A stretch of DNA of 64,000 nt from Nematostella vectensis (Eukaryota; Cnidaria; Anthozoa; Actiniaria; Edwardsiidae). The stretch is from NCBI RefSeq assembly GCF_932526225.1, contig NC_064037.1, positions 5,909,703 through 5,973,702 on the forward strand, written 5' to 3'. A program made the position numbers and the translations under genes. Positions 26,165-38,600 of this stretch are shown here, in pieces; the first letter of the stretch is position 1, and every line of letters begins with the position of its first letter. The notes under the pieces are model-generated. The model searched no databases. It saw nothing but the letters and a program-made list of their open reading frames with translations, and was not told where the DNA came from.

Positions 26165-26490
26165 ATAGAGTGACACAATTGCTGACTTCAATACTGACGT
26201 TAGAGAACTGCATCTTATGCGCAATTGCTGACTTTAATAATGACTTTAGAGAACTGCATCTTATGCGCAATTGCTGACTTTAATAATGACTTTAGAGAAC
26301 TGCATCTTATGCGCAATTGCTGACTCTAATAGTGACTTTAGAGAACTGCATCTTGCGCAATTGCTGACTTCAATACTGACGTTAGAGAACTATTTCTTGC
26401 GCAATTGCTGACTTCAATACTGACGTTAGAGAACTATTTCTTGCGCAATCGCTGACTTCAATACTGACGTTAGAGAACTACATCTTGCGA
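26165..26490. repeat. About 50-57-bp tandem repeat (about 6 copies) in the TMEM214 3' UTR
   Basis: Units run GCAATTGCTGACTT...GTTAGAGAACT followed by a CATCTTATGC or TTTCTTGC spacer. They start about 120 bp after the stop codon and so would be transcribed as 3' UTR. Confidence 0.88.
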
Positions 26491-26733
26491 TATGCGTTGT
26501 GTTACATAACAAAACAGCTCATCGCATTCCATTGCATAGGGTATAACACATGAAAAAAATGCTATGGTATTCAGTCTGGATTCAGTCGATCTTCCATGCT
26601 TACTGCGTACGTCAGTCGCACTTTTACCAAATAATCATGCGAACCACACACACAACTATGCGTTGTTTGTGTTTTTATGTGCGCACTTTAAACACACAGC
26701 CTTTGCAACAGATTATTCAGATACTTTATTGAC

Positions 26734-26739
26734 AATAAA
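26734..26739 (+). terminator. Poly(A) signal AATAAA for TMEM214
   Basis: First good AATAAA after the TMEM214 stop, about 690 bp downstream. A minus-strand AATAAA for the facing ORF lies at 26762-26767, so the two 3' ends probably touch or overlap. Confidence 0.55.
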
Positions 26740-26864
26740 AGGTTTTCAGAAGCTTTTTTGTTTTATTAACCACATTTCATCTTTCTTCCTGTCTTCATCT
26801 AAAACATATTAAATAATTTGTTATCCCCGCCATCGTTGTCACAAAAACAACGACTAAAACTGAG

Positions 26865-27425
26865 TTATATTCTTTGTTTTATGGTTTGAATTCTTGGGAG
26901 TATTTTCAGGTAACCAGCAACCGCTATTACCAATGCAATTACCATCCAGTTCGTGTACATAATCGAATGGATATAGCCTGGTCTTAAACCCAGCGCGTCC
27001 GAAACTTTATCCACCGAGTTTCCGTCTGTTTGCACACAAATGTATGTCAGACCGCATTGCAAAAGTATTACAGTCCCTGGGAATGTAAGCGTGTGTACTA
27101 TGTATCTGAGCAAATCGTAAACGTCGAAAAACAGTTTAACACATAATTTGACCACACGAATTATCTGATTGGCAAGGTCAAAGACAGCCTCTATAACACC
27201 AAGAATACCCATAAACGTGTTCAAAAGAAAGGATCCTATGTAAGACACTAGTCCCCAAATTCCTAGAGCAGAGTATCCCAGCAGTCTTAGCACGCTCAGC
27301 GCAACACCCAGAATGTGATTAAATCCAGAGACTTGGTATTCCTGTGTTATTTGTTTTCTTTCTTCTGTCTCTGACTCCTCATTGGTCGGCCTTGTTATAT
27401 CCTTAGATGTCTTTTTTGGTGGCAT
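26865..27425 (-). CDS. Uncharacterised multi-pass membrane protein, single-exon ORF, 186 aa
   Basis: An uninterrupted minus-strand frame. A charged N-terminal tail (Lys/Thr/Glu-rich, about residues 1-32) precedes several hydrophobic stretches, about residues 36-62, 62-80, 83-108, 112-135 and 160-178, suggesting four or five membrane segments. I recognise no family. Composition and length argue for a real protein, but there is no domain, and 5' exons to its right cannot be excluded. A TATATA run sits directly before the ATG. It faces TMEM214 tail-to-tail with under 850 bp between stop codons. Confidence 0.55.
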   Translation of the reverse strand: MPPKKTSKDITRPTNEESETEERKQITQEYQVSGFNHILGVALSVLRLLGYSALGIWGLVSYIGSFLLNTFMGILGVIEAVFDLANQIIRVVKLCVKLFFDVYDLLRYIVHTLTFPGTVILLQCGLTYICVQTDGNSVDKVSDALGLRPGYIHSIMYTNWMVIALVIAVAGYLKILPRIQTIKQRI

Positions 27426-27429
27426 ATAT

Positions 27430-28993
27430 ATGAGTCAGACCCCCCCCGTAATCACCAGAATCCTCGTACCTTCGCGAACAGGCACACTTCACTTGCTCCC
27501 AGACGCACTGGTAGAAGTTACGTCATCTATGGTTCCATACATACGGCGCACCAATAAAAGAAGTGGTCAGATACGAGTATCGAAATTAGCACGTTATAGT
27601 GTTAAATCCCCTAAATCTTGGGTGCAGATATGTCGACTCTCACTGATCGATCAAGTCTCACGCCGATCCCCCCCATTACCCCCTTTGACTTAATAAGGGC
27701 TGATAGTCATCGTGTTCAATCTTAGGTGCAGATATGCCGACTTTCACGCGCTATAATGGTTGAGTCTTACCTTGATATAGTTTACGTGAATTTGCCTTGT
27801 GATTTCGTCATCATCTCGCTCGCTTGATTGTTCACAAGTCTATCACCTGGTTTTAAAGTATCCCGGCTGGGGCTGTGAAATAACCAAAGATTCAGTAAAC
27901 GGAATCGCGAAATGACTTGGCTTCTCGCAAGGTTTTTTCCGCCTTCACCCTTCACGTCACACAATGAAACATTTGCATATGGTAATCCACAACTGCACAT
28001 CCACTTACCTTGAAGGTGAATGTCACGCTGCGATGTTAGTTGGAACCGTTCAATTTGTCTGTAGTTGGTTCGCTGAATTTGTTGTTACTTTGGGCGTTTC
28101 TACTCGAGAATCTGTTACAACACACTAACTCGTCGGATTCCGCATATCATCGTACCATGTATGTACCATCGTACCGTACTTCAGGCGGACCAAAGGAAGT
28201 CTCAACTAAACAAAAATATATTAAAAACCGCGCAAGCAACATGCTATTTTTTCTAAATTATTAGGATATCCTCGAAGAAACTTCCAATTTACACACTGCT
28301 TTTACAGTTTTTAAATATATTTTTTGCGTTTTCCCTTAAAAACCACAGATTGTAACGTTATTGACCGGAGGTAAACTAGTGCGATTGCCGCTACCACAGG
28401 CTTACCACCCTGTGCTTATGCTTGGCTACTCTGTTTAACAGAGTAGCCAGGATTTTTAACAGGAGGGGGACCAAAAGGCTCTTCTCCTACTCTGTTTAAC
28501 AGAGTAGCCAGGATTTTTAACAGGAGGGGGACCAAAAGGCTCTTCTCCTGTGTTCTAGATAATGTCTTATACATTTAATGTATTTTTGGCTGCTAGAAGG
28601 GGGGCCCGGCCACCCTGGTTAGTTTACTCTTCACTGTCACACTATGTAAAATGATCGTATTTGGGAAAAAGGAACGAATCAAGGCGAAAATGTGTAGATG
28701 TTTTGATATTATGTTATAGTATGGTAAAGCATGTTTCAATCAATTTTGACATGATATTGGACGTGGTTTGCCGCCAAGATGCCCCAAAACCCAATTATTG
28801 TTGTTGCGTTACTTTGTCACGTCAGGGGGCGTGTACTAGGCGGGCAGTGCGACCTCGCACGTGCAAAACTTGTTTTGAACAGGAACGGAACTTGTTTAGA
28901 TAATGCAAATCAATGGTCAGACCTTCGCTCGTCCCTCGCTTCGCTTCATTCGTCTTTGAATGCTGATCCCACCAAAGCGTAAAGTATTGTGAA
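27430..28993. other. Intergenic region between the membrane-protein ORF and PRODH
   Basis: Holds short open frames without domains and a duplicated palindromic segment (28415-28550). It likely contains the divergent promoters of the minus-strand ORF and PRODH; no specific element is supported. Confidence 0.4.
28415..28550. repeat. About 65-bp tandem duplication carrying a 25-nt palindrome
   Basis: CTACTCTGTTTAACAGAGTAG occurs in both copies. The first, with flanking GG and CC, forms perfect 12-nt arms around one T (28422-28446). Both copies continue into CAGGATTTTTAACAGGAGGG. It looks like a small hairpin or MITE end. Confidence 0.8.
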
Positions 28994-31900
28994 ATGGCAT
29001 CAAGAGCAATAATCTCACGTCGTGGAGGAAACACTATACTATCAAAGAGTCTATTGAGAAAGCAGCTACTACTCACAAGTCGATGGCAGTCATCGCTCGC
29101 TTCCGCGCAAGTTGTTGATAAACACCACGACAGATTGGAGATCGAAAAGGAACAGGCAGTTTTACCTGTCCCAAAAGAATTGAAATTTGACAATGCGAAA
29201 GAAGCCTTTCGTTCAAAAACCACTTTTGAGATTGCCAGGGCTCTGGCTGTATTTAGATTGTGCTCGATCGATTTTCTCGTCGAGAAAAACCAAGAGGTAG
29301 GTGTTCAACCATATTGCACGGATGATTAAATAAAAAGTATTTTAAAAAGCCAAAATAGGGGTATGTGTATTCCGGCCTCACGTTATTTGTATTTTGAAAA
29401 TCAGTCCTCAATACAAGGAACCGATGGCCATTGTAAGAAATTGTGTCTTCTTTATCTATCTCGAATTGCGCATTAAAGTTACGAGGTTTTTTCGTCATAC
29501 CTCGCAGCGGCATACGCAGCTAGAGAGATAGCGCCGCACGAGAACTTTCACGTTCCATCGTCCCATACGAATAATCTAGATTCTAAATTTTGTTTCTTCT
29601 AGTTTTTCTCTTCAAACGATGTTTTATTATTTTCGTTCATGATCACATGTGATTCAAATCTATCAGCCCTATAAAGAGCTGATACTCGACCGTTTGTTTC
29701 GCAATGCTAAGTACTTTATGAACAGTTCCATCTTAAACTTAATTTTTGTCGTCGCGGAGAAATATATATATATAGGGTAGATATATATATATATATATTA
29801 TAGGGTTCTTGATATCTATAATATTGAAAAGCAGATGAAAATGTTCTTATTTGTTGTTGAAAACTTTGACGTAAATTTTTGTCTACGTATTCGAACCAAG
29901 CTTGTATAAGTACTTCTTTAAGTATGTAAGTTAAAAAATATTCTCTCACCCACTGGATTGATTAACATAATAAGCCTACTAAGAACAGTTGAATAACCAT
30001 ACACAATAGAGGTATTTGGTGTCTGCTTTCAATTGCAAATATTTTGTATTTAATTGCAATAATTTAACCTCGTGTTATGGACATGCTGTATGCCAATTAA
30101 ATTATTAGTCTGTGGTACACCGTTCCATCCCTGAAAAAGGGGGAGGGGGGGGTGAGAGTATGGCTGTTTACTAATTTAAGATTAAATTTTCTCTTGGTAT
30201 CTGTTCATATGGTGCATCTTGTTTCAATTTATTGAACTCGTGGCTGCATGCTTGCATTTATTTCATTTTAGAATTATATTTAGTCCCTTGCCTGTGATCT
30301 CAGACAGTAGCTATAGATTATTGATATATTCCTGTGGCATTTTTAAAGATAAAAAACATATTTCCAGGGGCATTTAAATCATAAATATTTTTTTAAATAA
30401 ATAATTAGCATGGTTCTCATTTATTAATATCTTTTAAGATATTAAAATCATTAAATTGTGGTAATTAAAAACATGCAACTTTTCTGCATAAGTATAAAAA
30501 TTTATTATTTTAAGTTTATTTTTAAGATTTCTCCAGTATGTCTCTTTTTATCTGTAAATTATATTCAATCATTTAAGATGATTTTCAATACTTTTTCTGC
30601 TATTTTTGTTGAATATTAAAATTCACTAAACTGTCTTCATTTTTAATTTGTTTTTCAGATTATGAAACTGTCTCAAAAACTGATGGGGAAAAAACTTTTT
30701 AGAAAGGTGATGAAGAGTACATTCTATGGACATTTTGTGGCTGGGGAAGATAAAGATGACATAAAACCTACAATCCACAATTTGAACAAATATGGAGTAG
30801 GTGCTATTCTTGATTATTCGGTTGAAGAAGATTTATCAGAAGAGGAGACCAAAACAGCAATGGGGTAAGTTCAATGTTATCCTTTCATTAAAGACATCCA
30901 CCTTATATCACTTTCTCAATCCATTAACAAATGCTATTTTGTTACTTGAATGACTTGATTACTTATCTTATTTGCATCCACTTGTGCATGGAATGGTACA
31001 CAAAAAAAGCAATAAACATTTCATTTAAGTTATCTTTCTCTGCTTAAAGGGATACAAAGCAAGAGCCAGAATTTGTATCAGGTGAGAAAGGGCTTACAGT
31101 AATAAGTCAAAAACCCAGGTGTGTTGCCTTCCCCATGCATGTAAAAGCAAAGTGCTATGAACACACCCCCTTCTCCACCAAAGACTGGGTCATTTCTTAT
31201 TAAAGGATCATCAAATTCTATCCTTATTCCATATGATAACAATGACTGTCCCCCTCTAAGCCAATCCTGGGCTCACGCCTGATCCCCTCCCCTGTTTTGA
31301 TATATGGAATTCTGCAACTGCCTGATTAATACAACCTAAAATGATTAAAAAATCTCATTTTCCCTTTTTTGTGGTGTAGATATTGCAGATGACCATGGGC
31401 GCTTCAAACCCCATGAGGAATTTGCGGACCGCCGCAAGGGTGTTTTTAGTGCACGCACCTACTTCTACTCAGGTGAACCTGAGTGTGATGCCCGCCTGGA
31501 GACTTTTATGGAATGTGTAGATGCAGCCAGCGGTGCATCAAGTGATGGCTTTGCCGCTATCAAAGTCACTGCTCTAGGACGCCCTCAGCTTCTGGTAATT
31601 ATTACAATTTTTAAATGTATTTTGTTCTATAACGCTGGTCATTCACAGCCTCTGAGACCCTCTGAGATCGTGCATATCACTCGTGTATTTTTTGTATGTA
31701 TTTTTTGCAGCTGAAAGTCTCAGAGATACTTCATCAGACGCAGGCCTTCTTCGATCAGCTTACAATGGACTCTGCCATCAAGAACAAGATTGGTTATGGC
31801 TTAGCAAAGAATAGATTTTTTGATGGCCTGGAGAGATTAGGGGTAATGAGACAACTATGAATTCCTCTTTACTGCTGTAGATTCAGTATTTGGAAGTATG

Positions 31901-34696
31901 CAGTATCTTTGCCTGTGATATCTAATATCTTGTATTTTCCTAGGTTGACATAAGTCAAGAAGAGGCTGACCGCATCTTTGACTTGATTGACACTGATAAC
32001 TCTGGGTTAGTACACCTATTCCTTAGCCCAAACAGATCGACATAGAACTTTTTATGATTATGTATGGAGTTGGGATTTCATTCTTTTGGCTTTGTCGACA
32101 GGGATATAGACGTGATCGAATGGCATGAGTACCTGACTCCCCAGTTGCAGTTATCCAAACTTTTCAAGGCTCACCCTGTTGGCGATGTAAGTATGTCATG
32201 GGCAGGGATGCTTTAAATGAGATTATAGACCATGGACCTCAGAAGAGCAAAGCCCCTTCTCCCACGTGCTCAATCGTCACCTTTATGGGAATCTTGGCAC
32301 TGCTTGTGGATATTTTCACAGAATGAGCCATCTGTTTTTATAGAAAATATGTAGAGTGGGTATAGGGCTTGCAGTATCTTCACTCTAAGTGTTAGGGATG
32401 GACCATTTAATATTTTACGACGGAATTTTGTTTGCTTAATATTTTTTCCTGAACAGTTTTGCTGCTCCCTTTTCTATTCCCGAATGATGTTTTGTTTGCC
32501 AGTCTTTGCTTGCTCGATATTTTTTTGGTTATCATCACCCCCCCTCCCACCACCACCACCACCCCCGTCAAATATCAAATGTTATGTCCCTTGGTGCAGA
32601 AAATTAGAAGGTGGTAGATCTTTGCTTGAGTGTGGTATTTTTCTGTCCTATTAGGAGGAGACAGGCCAACCTCTGATCACATTACTCACACCTGACGAGC
32701 TCAGACAAGTTGAGAATATGAGAGGAAGGCTCCACCAACTGGGCGAGGTGAAGTGATTGTATGATTATTAAAAAGTTATTGGGGAGGGGGGATTTTTGGG
32801 GTCACATTCAAGTAACATGATCAAGAATTGCCACAAGTGTAATATGTTGCGTAGATTTTGTGACACACAACATTAAAGGATGGGAGAAGAACAATACTTA
32901 GCAGGCCACTTAGTGTTGTCTAAAAATTTAAGACTTTCTGCCATTGGCATAAAATATGAATGTCTTGTTTGCTTTGTTCCATAAGCAACAACCAGGTACT
33001 AATTTGATTGCTTTGATCATCTCGACCCTTAGCACGCAAGAAACAAGAATGTGAGGCTGATGATTGATGCTGAGCAGTCTTACTTCCAGCCCGCCATAAG
33101 GAGATTCACTGTTGATTTGCAGAGAGAATTCAACAAATCTTTTCCACTGGTCCTCAACACATACCAGTGTTATCTAAAAGTAAGAGTAACTGAGATTAAA
33201 GCCGCATTGTCACCAGTTTACTTCTGGTCGATTACGTAAAAATCTCCGGTGATTTTTAACGGAAAACGCGAAAAATATTTCAAAATATTGAAATCAGTGT
33301 GTCTATTGGAAGTTTCTTTGAGGATGTGATCGATAATTTAGAGCGGATAGCCTGTTAAATATCTCGGATTCTAATAGATTCTTTTGTCTTTTAACGGTTG
33401 AGGTTTCCGTCGAACCTCCGGAATTAAACTGGTGACAATGCGGCTTTAATTTATATCACTTTATTAATAAAGTATTCAAATGTAATAGGTGATGAGACAA
33501 ATTGTTTGCCACTGTTTCGCCCTGTTGATTTCCAAGACGTTAACCACTCACATATTCTGCTATTCACTGTACAGAGCGCCCACCGTGACGCCCAAGTTGA
33601 TATGGAGCTGGCGCGCCGCGAGGGCTTTAAATTTGGCGCCAAATTAGTGCGGGGCGCATACATGGAGCAAGAACGTCTTCGTGCCCAGTCCCTTGGCTAT
33701 GACGATCCCATCCACCCAAGCTATGCCGCCACGAGCGAGTGCTACAACCAGACGTTAAATGACATCTTAGAGGAGTGCAGAAGAGGCGATGCTAATGTCA
33801 TGGTGGCATCGCATAATGAGGACTCCGTCAGATTTGCTGTCAAAAGGTATTAAATTATACCCTTCAGTCCTTGATAGTGACCGTCCTAATAGGGAGTGGT
33901 ATAGCACATATGGAGAAGATTTATTACTGCGCTATGCCAATCACTACCGCTGCGTCTTCTTGTTTTCCTCTACGGGGGAGAAGAGGGGGGGTCTAGCAGT
34001 ACACTGAAAAACCTGTTACTCTGTTAAAGTTAAAACAACTTCAATTTTCTTATCCCTTTTTTCCACTATTGTGTAGAATGTACGAGCTAGGAATCTCTCC
34101 AGAAGATAAGAAGGTGTTTTTTGGACAACTGCTCGGCATGTCAGACCCGCTTTCGTTCACACTCGGTAAGTCAAAACGCGCCCCTTCTTTCAGACAATGT
34201 AATAACGACAAGGTCGCGCAAAAAATACATCGACATATGAAAATGCTAAAAGTGGATGTCAACAAATGACAGAAAGCTGACACCTGCAGAAATGTGTTTT
34301 CACGAGATTCAGCTTTGTTATTTAGCCATTCAACCAGTTTTTTTTTTTTTTTTTTTTTTTTTTGGGGGGGGGGGGGATTCGTTATCGATGCATAATATAT
34401 CATATGATCGGTCCCTAAACCAGAGCTTTTAATTGCGCAAAATATTTTGTGTTTTCATTGATATCGAATGGTGGCTGATATCCGACCTTTCGTTCTTTTC
34501 TGCAGGCCAGGCAGGCTACTCTGTGTACAAGTACGTCCCGTATGGCCCTGTGGAAGACGTGCTACCCTACCTATCCCGGCGAGCCATGGAAAACCGCGGC
34601 CTATTGAAGGGTATTCTAAAGGAACGACGCATGCTCTGGAAGGAATTCACCCGGCGACTGCGAGAGCGTCAGCTGTTTGGTCATGCCACTATGTAA
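28994..34696 (+). CDS. PRODH: Proline dehydrogenase, mitochondrial, 12 exons, 608 aa
   Basis: Exons: 28994-29296, 30659-30864, 31050-31081, 31380-31594, 31711-31842, 31944-32005, 32102-32186, 32655-32747, 33033-33179, 33575-33846, 34077-34165, 34506-34696. All splice sites are GT-AG with consistent phases. The enzyme oxidises L-proline to pyrroline-5-carboxylate with FAD in mitochondria and feeds electrons to the respiratory chain. Family motifs: [64 protein letters not shown] (the YLxRR arginines bind proline in characterised enzymes). The Arg/Ser-rich, acid-poor N-terminus fits a mitochondrial presequence. Length is close to human PRODH (600 aa). Residues 312-323 form a canonical EF-hand loop, unusual beside the degenerate vertebrate equivalent. 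Intron 1 holds a dispersed repeat and intron 9 a MITE. Confidence 0.96.
29338..29535. repeat. Dispersed repeat, copy 1 (PRODH intron 1)
   Basis: About 180-200 bp is clearly similar to 56416-56592 in the TRPN gene; shared blocks include AAAAAGCCAAAAT, GGCCTCACGTTATTTGT and AATACAAGGAACC. No coding capacity; probably a short non-autonomous element. Confidence 0.8.
33196..33449. mobile_element. MITE with TTAA ends, copy 1 (PRODH intron 9)
   Basis: The left end TTAAAGCCGCATTGTCACCA is the exact reverse complement of the right end, with terminal inverted repeats of at least 25 bp. TTAA is present at both borders, the target-site signature of piggyBac-type elements. The 254-bp length and absence of an ORF mark it as non-autonomous. 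A second copy lies at 59564-59810. Confidence 0.88.
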
Positions 34697-35391
34697 AGAG
34701 AGGGAGGCAAGAGCAAGACTGAAGATTGAACTTTTTATAAAAGTTTTGGAAACCTTTTGGATGAGGAAGAATGAAGAACAAGTGAAAGATAACAGCGATA
34801 ATATTTTCTTTGTCACGAAAGTAAAGCTAAATATAAAGAGAGACGGAAATACAGAAAAGAAAAATTTATAGACTTGCTTTCCAGCCTATGTAATCTGATG
34901 TCATCTATAAAAACGTTCGTCGTTTGGAAAATGCAGAGAACATAACAACATTCGGATTTACAGTACTGGTTACTCTTTATTAGAGAAGAACATACCATCA
35001 CGTCGATGAGAAGTAGAAGACAATATAATCGACAGGATTTCATGGGATCTTTTAACGTCAAAATATGGCAGGAAGTCTCCTAGATTAGCAATGGGTCTAA
35101 GCAAGCTCGTCTTCCTGGACTCAAGACAGCGCGGACGAGAGGGAAGGAAAACGAGACGAAACTGAGACGACTAGTTTAACTAAACCTTATTTTTATCTTT
35201 ATCTTTTTTTTTTTTTGGGGGGGGAGGCTGTTGGAACCTCATTTAAAAAGGAATTAATGTGGTATTTATTAAATGACATTCCGCGTCATAGAGCCACAAC
35301 TCGAATTGTAAATATAATTTTGTAATTTGTAAATTTGTATTGTACATACATCCTGAGGAATGGATTTATGTGAAAAGTGTGAATGGTTTTG

Positions 35392-35397
35392 AATAAA
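35392..35397 (+). terminator. Poly(A) signal AATAAA for PRODH
   Basis: Lies about 700 bp after the PRODH stop. The convergent astacin gene has its own minus-strand AATAAA at 35614-35619, so the two transcripts can end without overlapping. Confidence 0.5.
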
Positions 35398-35613
35398 AAG
35401 CGTATAGTCTAAATATATATTTTATTCTGTATAAAAAGTAGATTAGTATAAAGAGTTAATGGGAAATTATAGTTCTTCGAGTTTGTTGGGTTCTACTGTA
35501 AAACATTTTAGAAATAAGAGGTTTTACTTATTTTTGTGCTCTGGTAGCGCGTAAAATTCTAATATTAAATTTCGGAATAAAATAAAATACGCGTGATATT
35601 TAAAAAAATCTCG

Positions 35614-35619
35614 TTTATT
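35614..35619 (-). terminator. Poly(A) signal AATAAA for astacin gene A
   Basis: TTTATT on the plus strand, 34 bp beyond the stop codon of the minus-strand astacin gene A; a short 3' UTR is implied. Confidence 0.6.
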
Positions 35620-35652
35620 CCTATTTGTTACACACACCACGTGGTTTCAACT

Positions 35653-38600
35653 CTAGCCGCATTTCCCATAGCACTGTGCGGCCATCAAGTCGTCACCAGT
35701 CCCACAGTCAGACTTGGTGCCACAGCTTTTGTTAATCCAACACCAGTGACCAGATCCCCGCGTACCACAGTACTTCCAACAGCGACGGGCGGCCACCTGT
35801 CGAGAAATGAGAGAAGGCTGATATTTCACAGATATCTGTTGCAGAGGGAGCTTTAACTATACGGTTGCACTGTATCATTAACACAACTCCTGCGCTCTGA
35901 TTGGCTAAGGGTTTTCACAGGATAGTTTCGCTTTACGCAAAAGTGCATCATACCCTCTCGCTTCACACTATTTCGGAACCCGTTTCTCGTCCAAAAATAA
36001 CCAAAGACCAATAAAGCTTAATTCCTTTTTGCTACAGATGTACACAAGAAAGTGCCCTGGTGAACCTGAAGTACAATCGTCTGTGGGACATCCAAACCAC
36101 AGGGGTGGGTCCAGGTTTTCCCGAAGGGGGGGCAATCTACCCGAAGGAGAGGGCACCAATATATAGAGAATATGGCGGGAGGTAAATTTGTGAATTCAGC
36201 TCGCATACATTTTTCCTAAAATTTCGTAACGCCTCTGAACCACACTAAACCACACCATTGAACTTACAGATGCTTTGTAGGAGCAGCCGAAGCCTTCGAC
36301 TGAAAAACAAAAGTTTGAGTTAGAAATGTATAATGTATAATATTCACCTTTGTATGCCGGGCAGCCGTATAATACTCACCTTTGTATGCCGGGCAGCCGT
36401 ATAATACTCACCTTTGTATGCCGGGCAGCCGTATAATACTCACCTTTGTATACCGGGCAGTCGTATAATACTCACCTTTGTATGCCGGGCAGCCGTATAA
36501 TATTCACCTTTGTATGCCGGGCAGTCGTAGCGCATGCTCATTAAATGTGCATCAAGATCGCTGATGAAGGACCGCTGACCAAATGTCGCCTGTAAATGGA
36601 ATGCATATTCAAAATATGAAGCTTTCTGTGCAAAACTAGCAGTGCTCCTGTGGCACAGTCGGTTAGCGCGTCGTACGTCTCGTGAGTGCCATGAAATGCG
36701 ATGGTCGTTAGTTCGATCCTCTACAGAAACAATGGTGTTTTTTTCTGGATTTTTTTTTTTTACATCAATTTTTTTATTGTCGCACTTCTATTGCTCGAGA
36801 TGTACTAAGTAGTTACTAAGTAGGTGTTACCATGTAGGAGTTACTTTTACATAACTCACTGACTATCGGTTTTTAATTTTAAAAAATTGCACATATCAAT
36901 CAATCTTGTTTTAAAAGCTGTCGTTTTTTCTAGCTCGTTTTGCCAATTCTAGGGAAGGGGACGGAGACAGAGGAGACGAACGAAGAAAAAGCGAGCGCGC
37001 GGCCGAGAGCCGCTTGGCAGGCTAGGTCAATTCCTTACTAAAGGACATTATACATACATTATTTGGAAGTCCGCTTCAATCATGTTTTCGCTTTCTGTCT
37101 CCCTAGAACTGTGTGCATCGAAAGTTTCCACGTACACTTGCAGGAATTCGTGTTTACTGCGAGTTTGCAACCCGCCAACCCTAACGTTTAATTTGGAAAA
37201 ACGACTGCCATTGATTGATATGTAATGCATCCGTTAGTCAATATGTGAGGTGCTGTGTTTTCAAGGGATTGTACTCACCCCACCCTTCTTAGCTACGATT
37301 GTCGGCTTGCCATTGTACGAGAAGTAATGCGACCCATAATGCATCAGGGAGTCGTAGTCATACGGGGTATTCATGGTGTTGATCTTACTCGACGTGTACT
37401 TCTCAAAGTTGAACTTCGCCTCTAAAATGGCATATGGTAAATCTATCAGCTTGGGCATCCTGTGGCTATAGACCTTGAGGGCATCACTCTTCATATATCG
37501 ACTCGTCGCCCCAGATCAATACACTTCGTTATACTTGGCAATATTTCAGATCAATATCATGTTACACAGAGCCTACATTGTCATTGGCTAATCACTCTGA
37601 TTAAAAACATGACGTTAAATACTATCAAATCAAATACTGTTAACCAAGTGTCGGACTTAAATTCGTGGATTTTTTTTCAAAGTTTCCTTGCTAATATACC
37701 ATTGAATTTTCAAATTTAAGCGAATAAGAGTGTCTGATTGACGCTTTTTAATACCAGAGGGCGGGAGGCAAGTGGAAAGAATATCTCAATTTTGTTCAGC
37801 ATTGCAATGTTTTAATATTGGTTTATGTCCTTATTTTGCCATCTCTACGCCCTGTTAGCGTCACATACCGCTCTTGATGTTGTCAAGCATGATGGTGACG
37901 TAGTTATCTCGGTCGGGTCTCGACTGCTCGTGGAAAAATCCCAACGCATGACCTGATGGGGTAATCAAAATCTTGGTATTAACAAACAGCTCTGTGAGCT
38001 GATGGTACCACACCCTTCCAACTAAGCTTAAAAGTGTTTTACAAACAATATATTTTTGGCATGGCCGCATATCAAGATAACTATGATATCTATGATGGAC
38101 GAGGAGCACTAGGTCGGCTTGTTCGCTAGCCCAAGTGGACCTCGACTTTCTCGCGCGGCCTTCAGAGCGTGTTCAAAAACAAATAGTGCCGGTTAACCAA
38201 AAATGAGAACTGGAAAGCAGGCTAATGTCACCCCACCAATTCGTTGCACTCATGAATTAGAAAGACGAATTCCTCATAAGATGGGTTACATGCCGATATC
38301 TAGTCGACAAGACCTTATCGGTTACAAGGCATTCTTGTTTACGACTGGTTATAGACTTCTAGAGAAATTTCAAGATATCTTGCGAAATAATAAAATTCAC
38401 CTACCCAACATCTTCCCACAACGCGCGCGCGTGAAACCGAGGTCATGCGTCAAAATTGTAAACAGGCAAAGTTAGTTTTTATTTTCGGTTTTACGCGCGG
38501 GTCACAAAGACTTGCGGGAAGATGTGCGGTTGGTGAATGTCAACGAATGCCCATGTGCACATAGTTGTGTGTCAGCGACAGCAAAACTTACCAATCTCAT

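Noticed and set aside
36508-36589. Separate small gene at the 32-bp array
   Set aside because: The segment is exon 7 of astacin gene A, confirmed by the matching exon in gene B and consistent phase.
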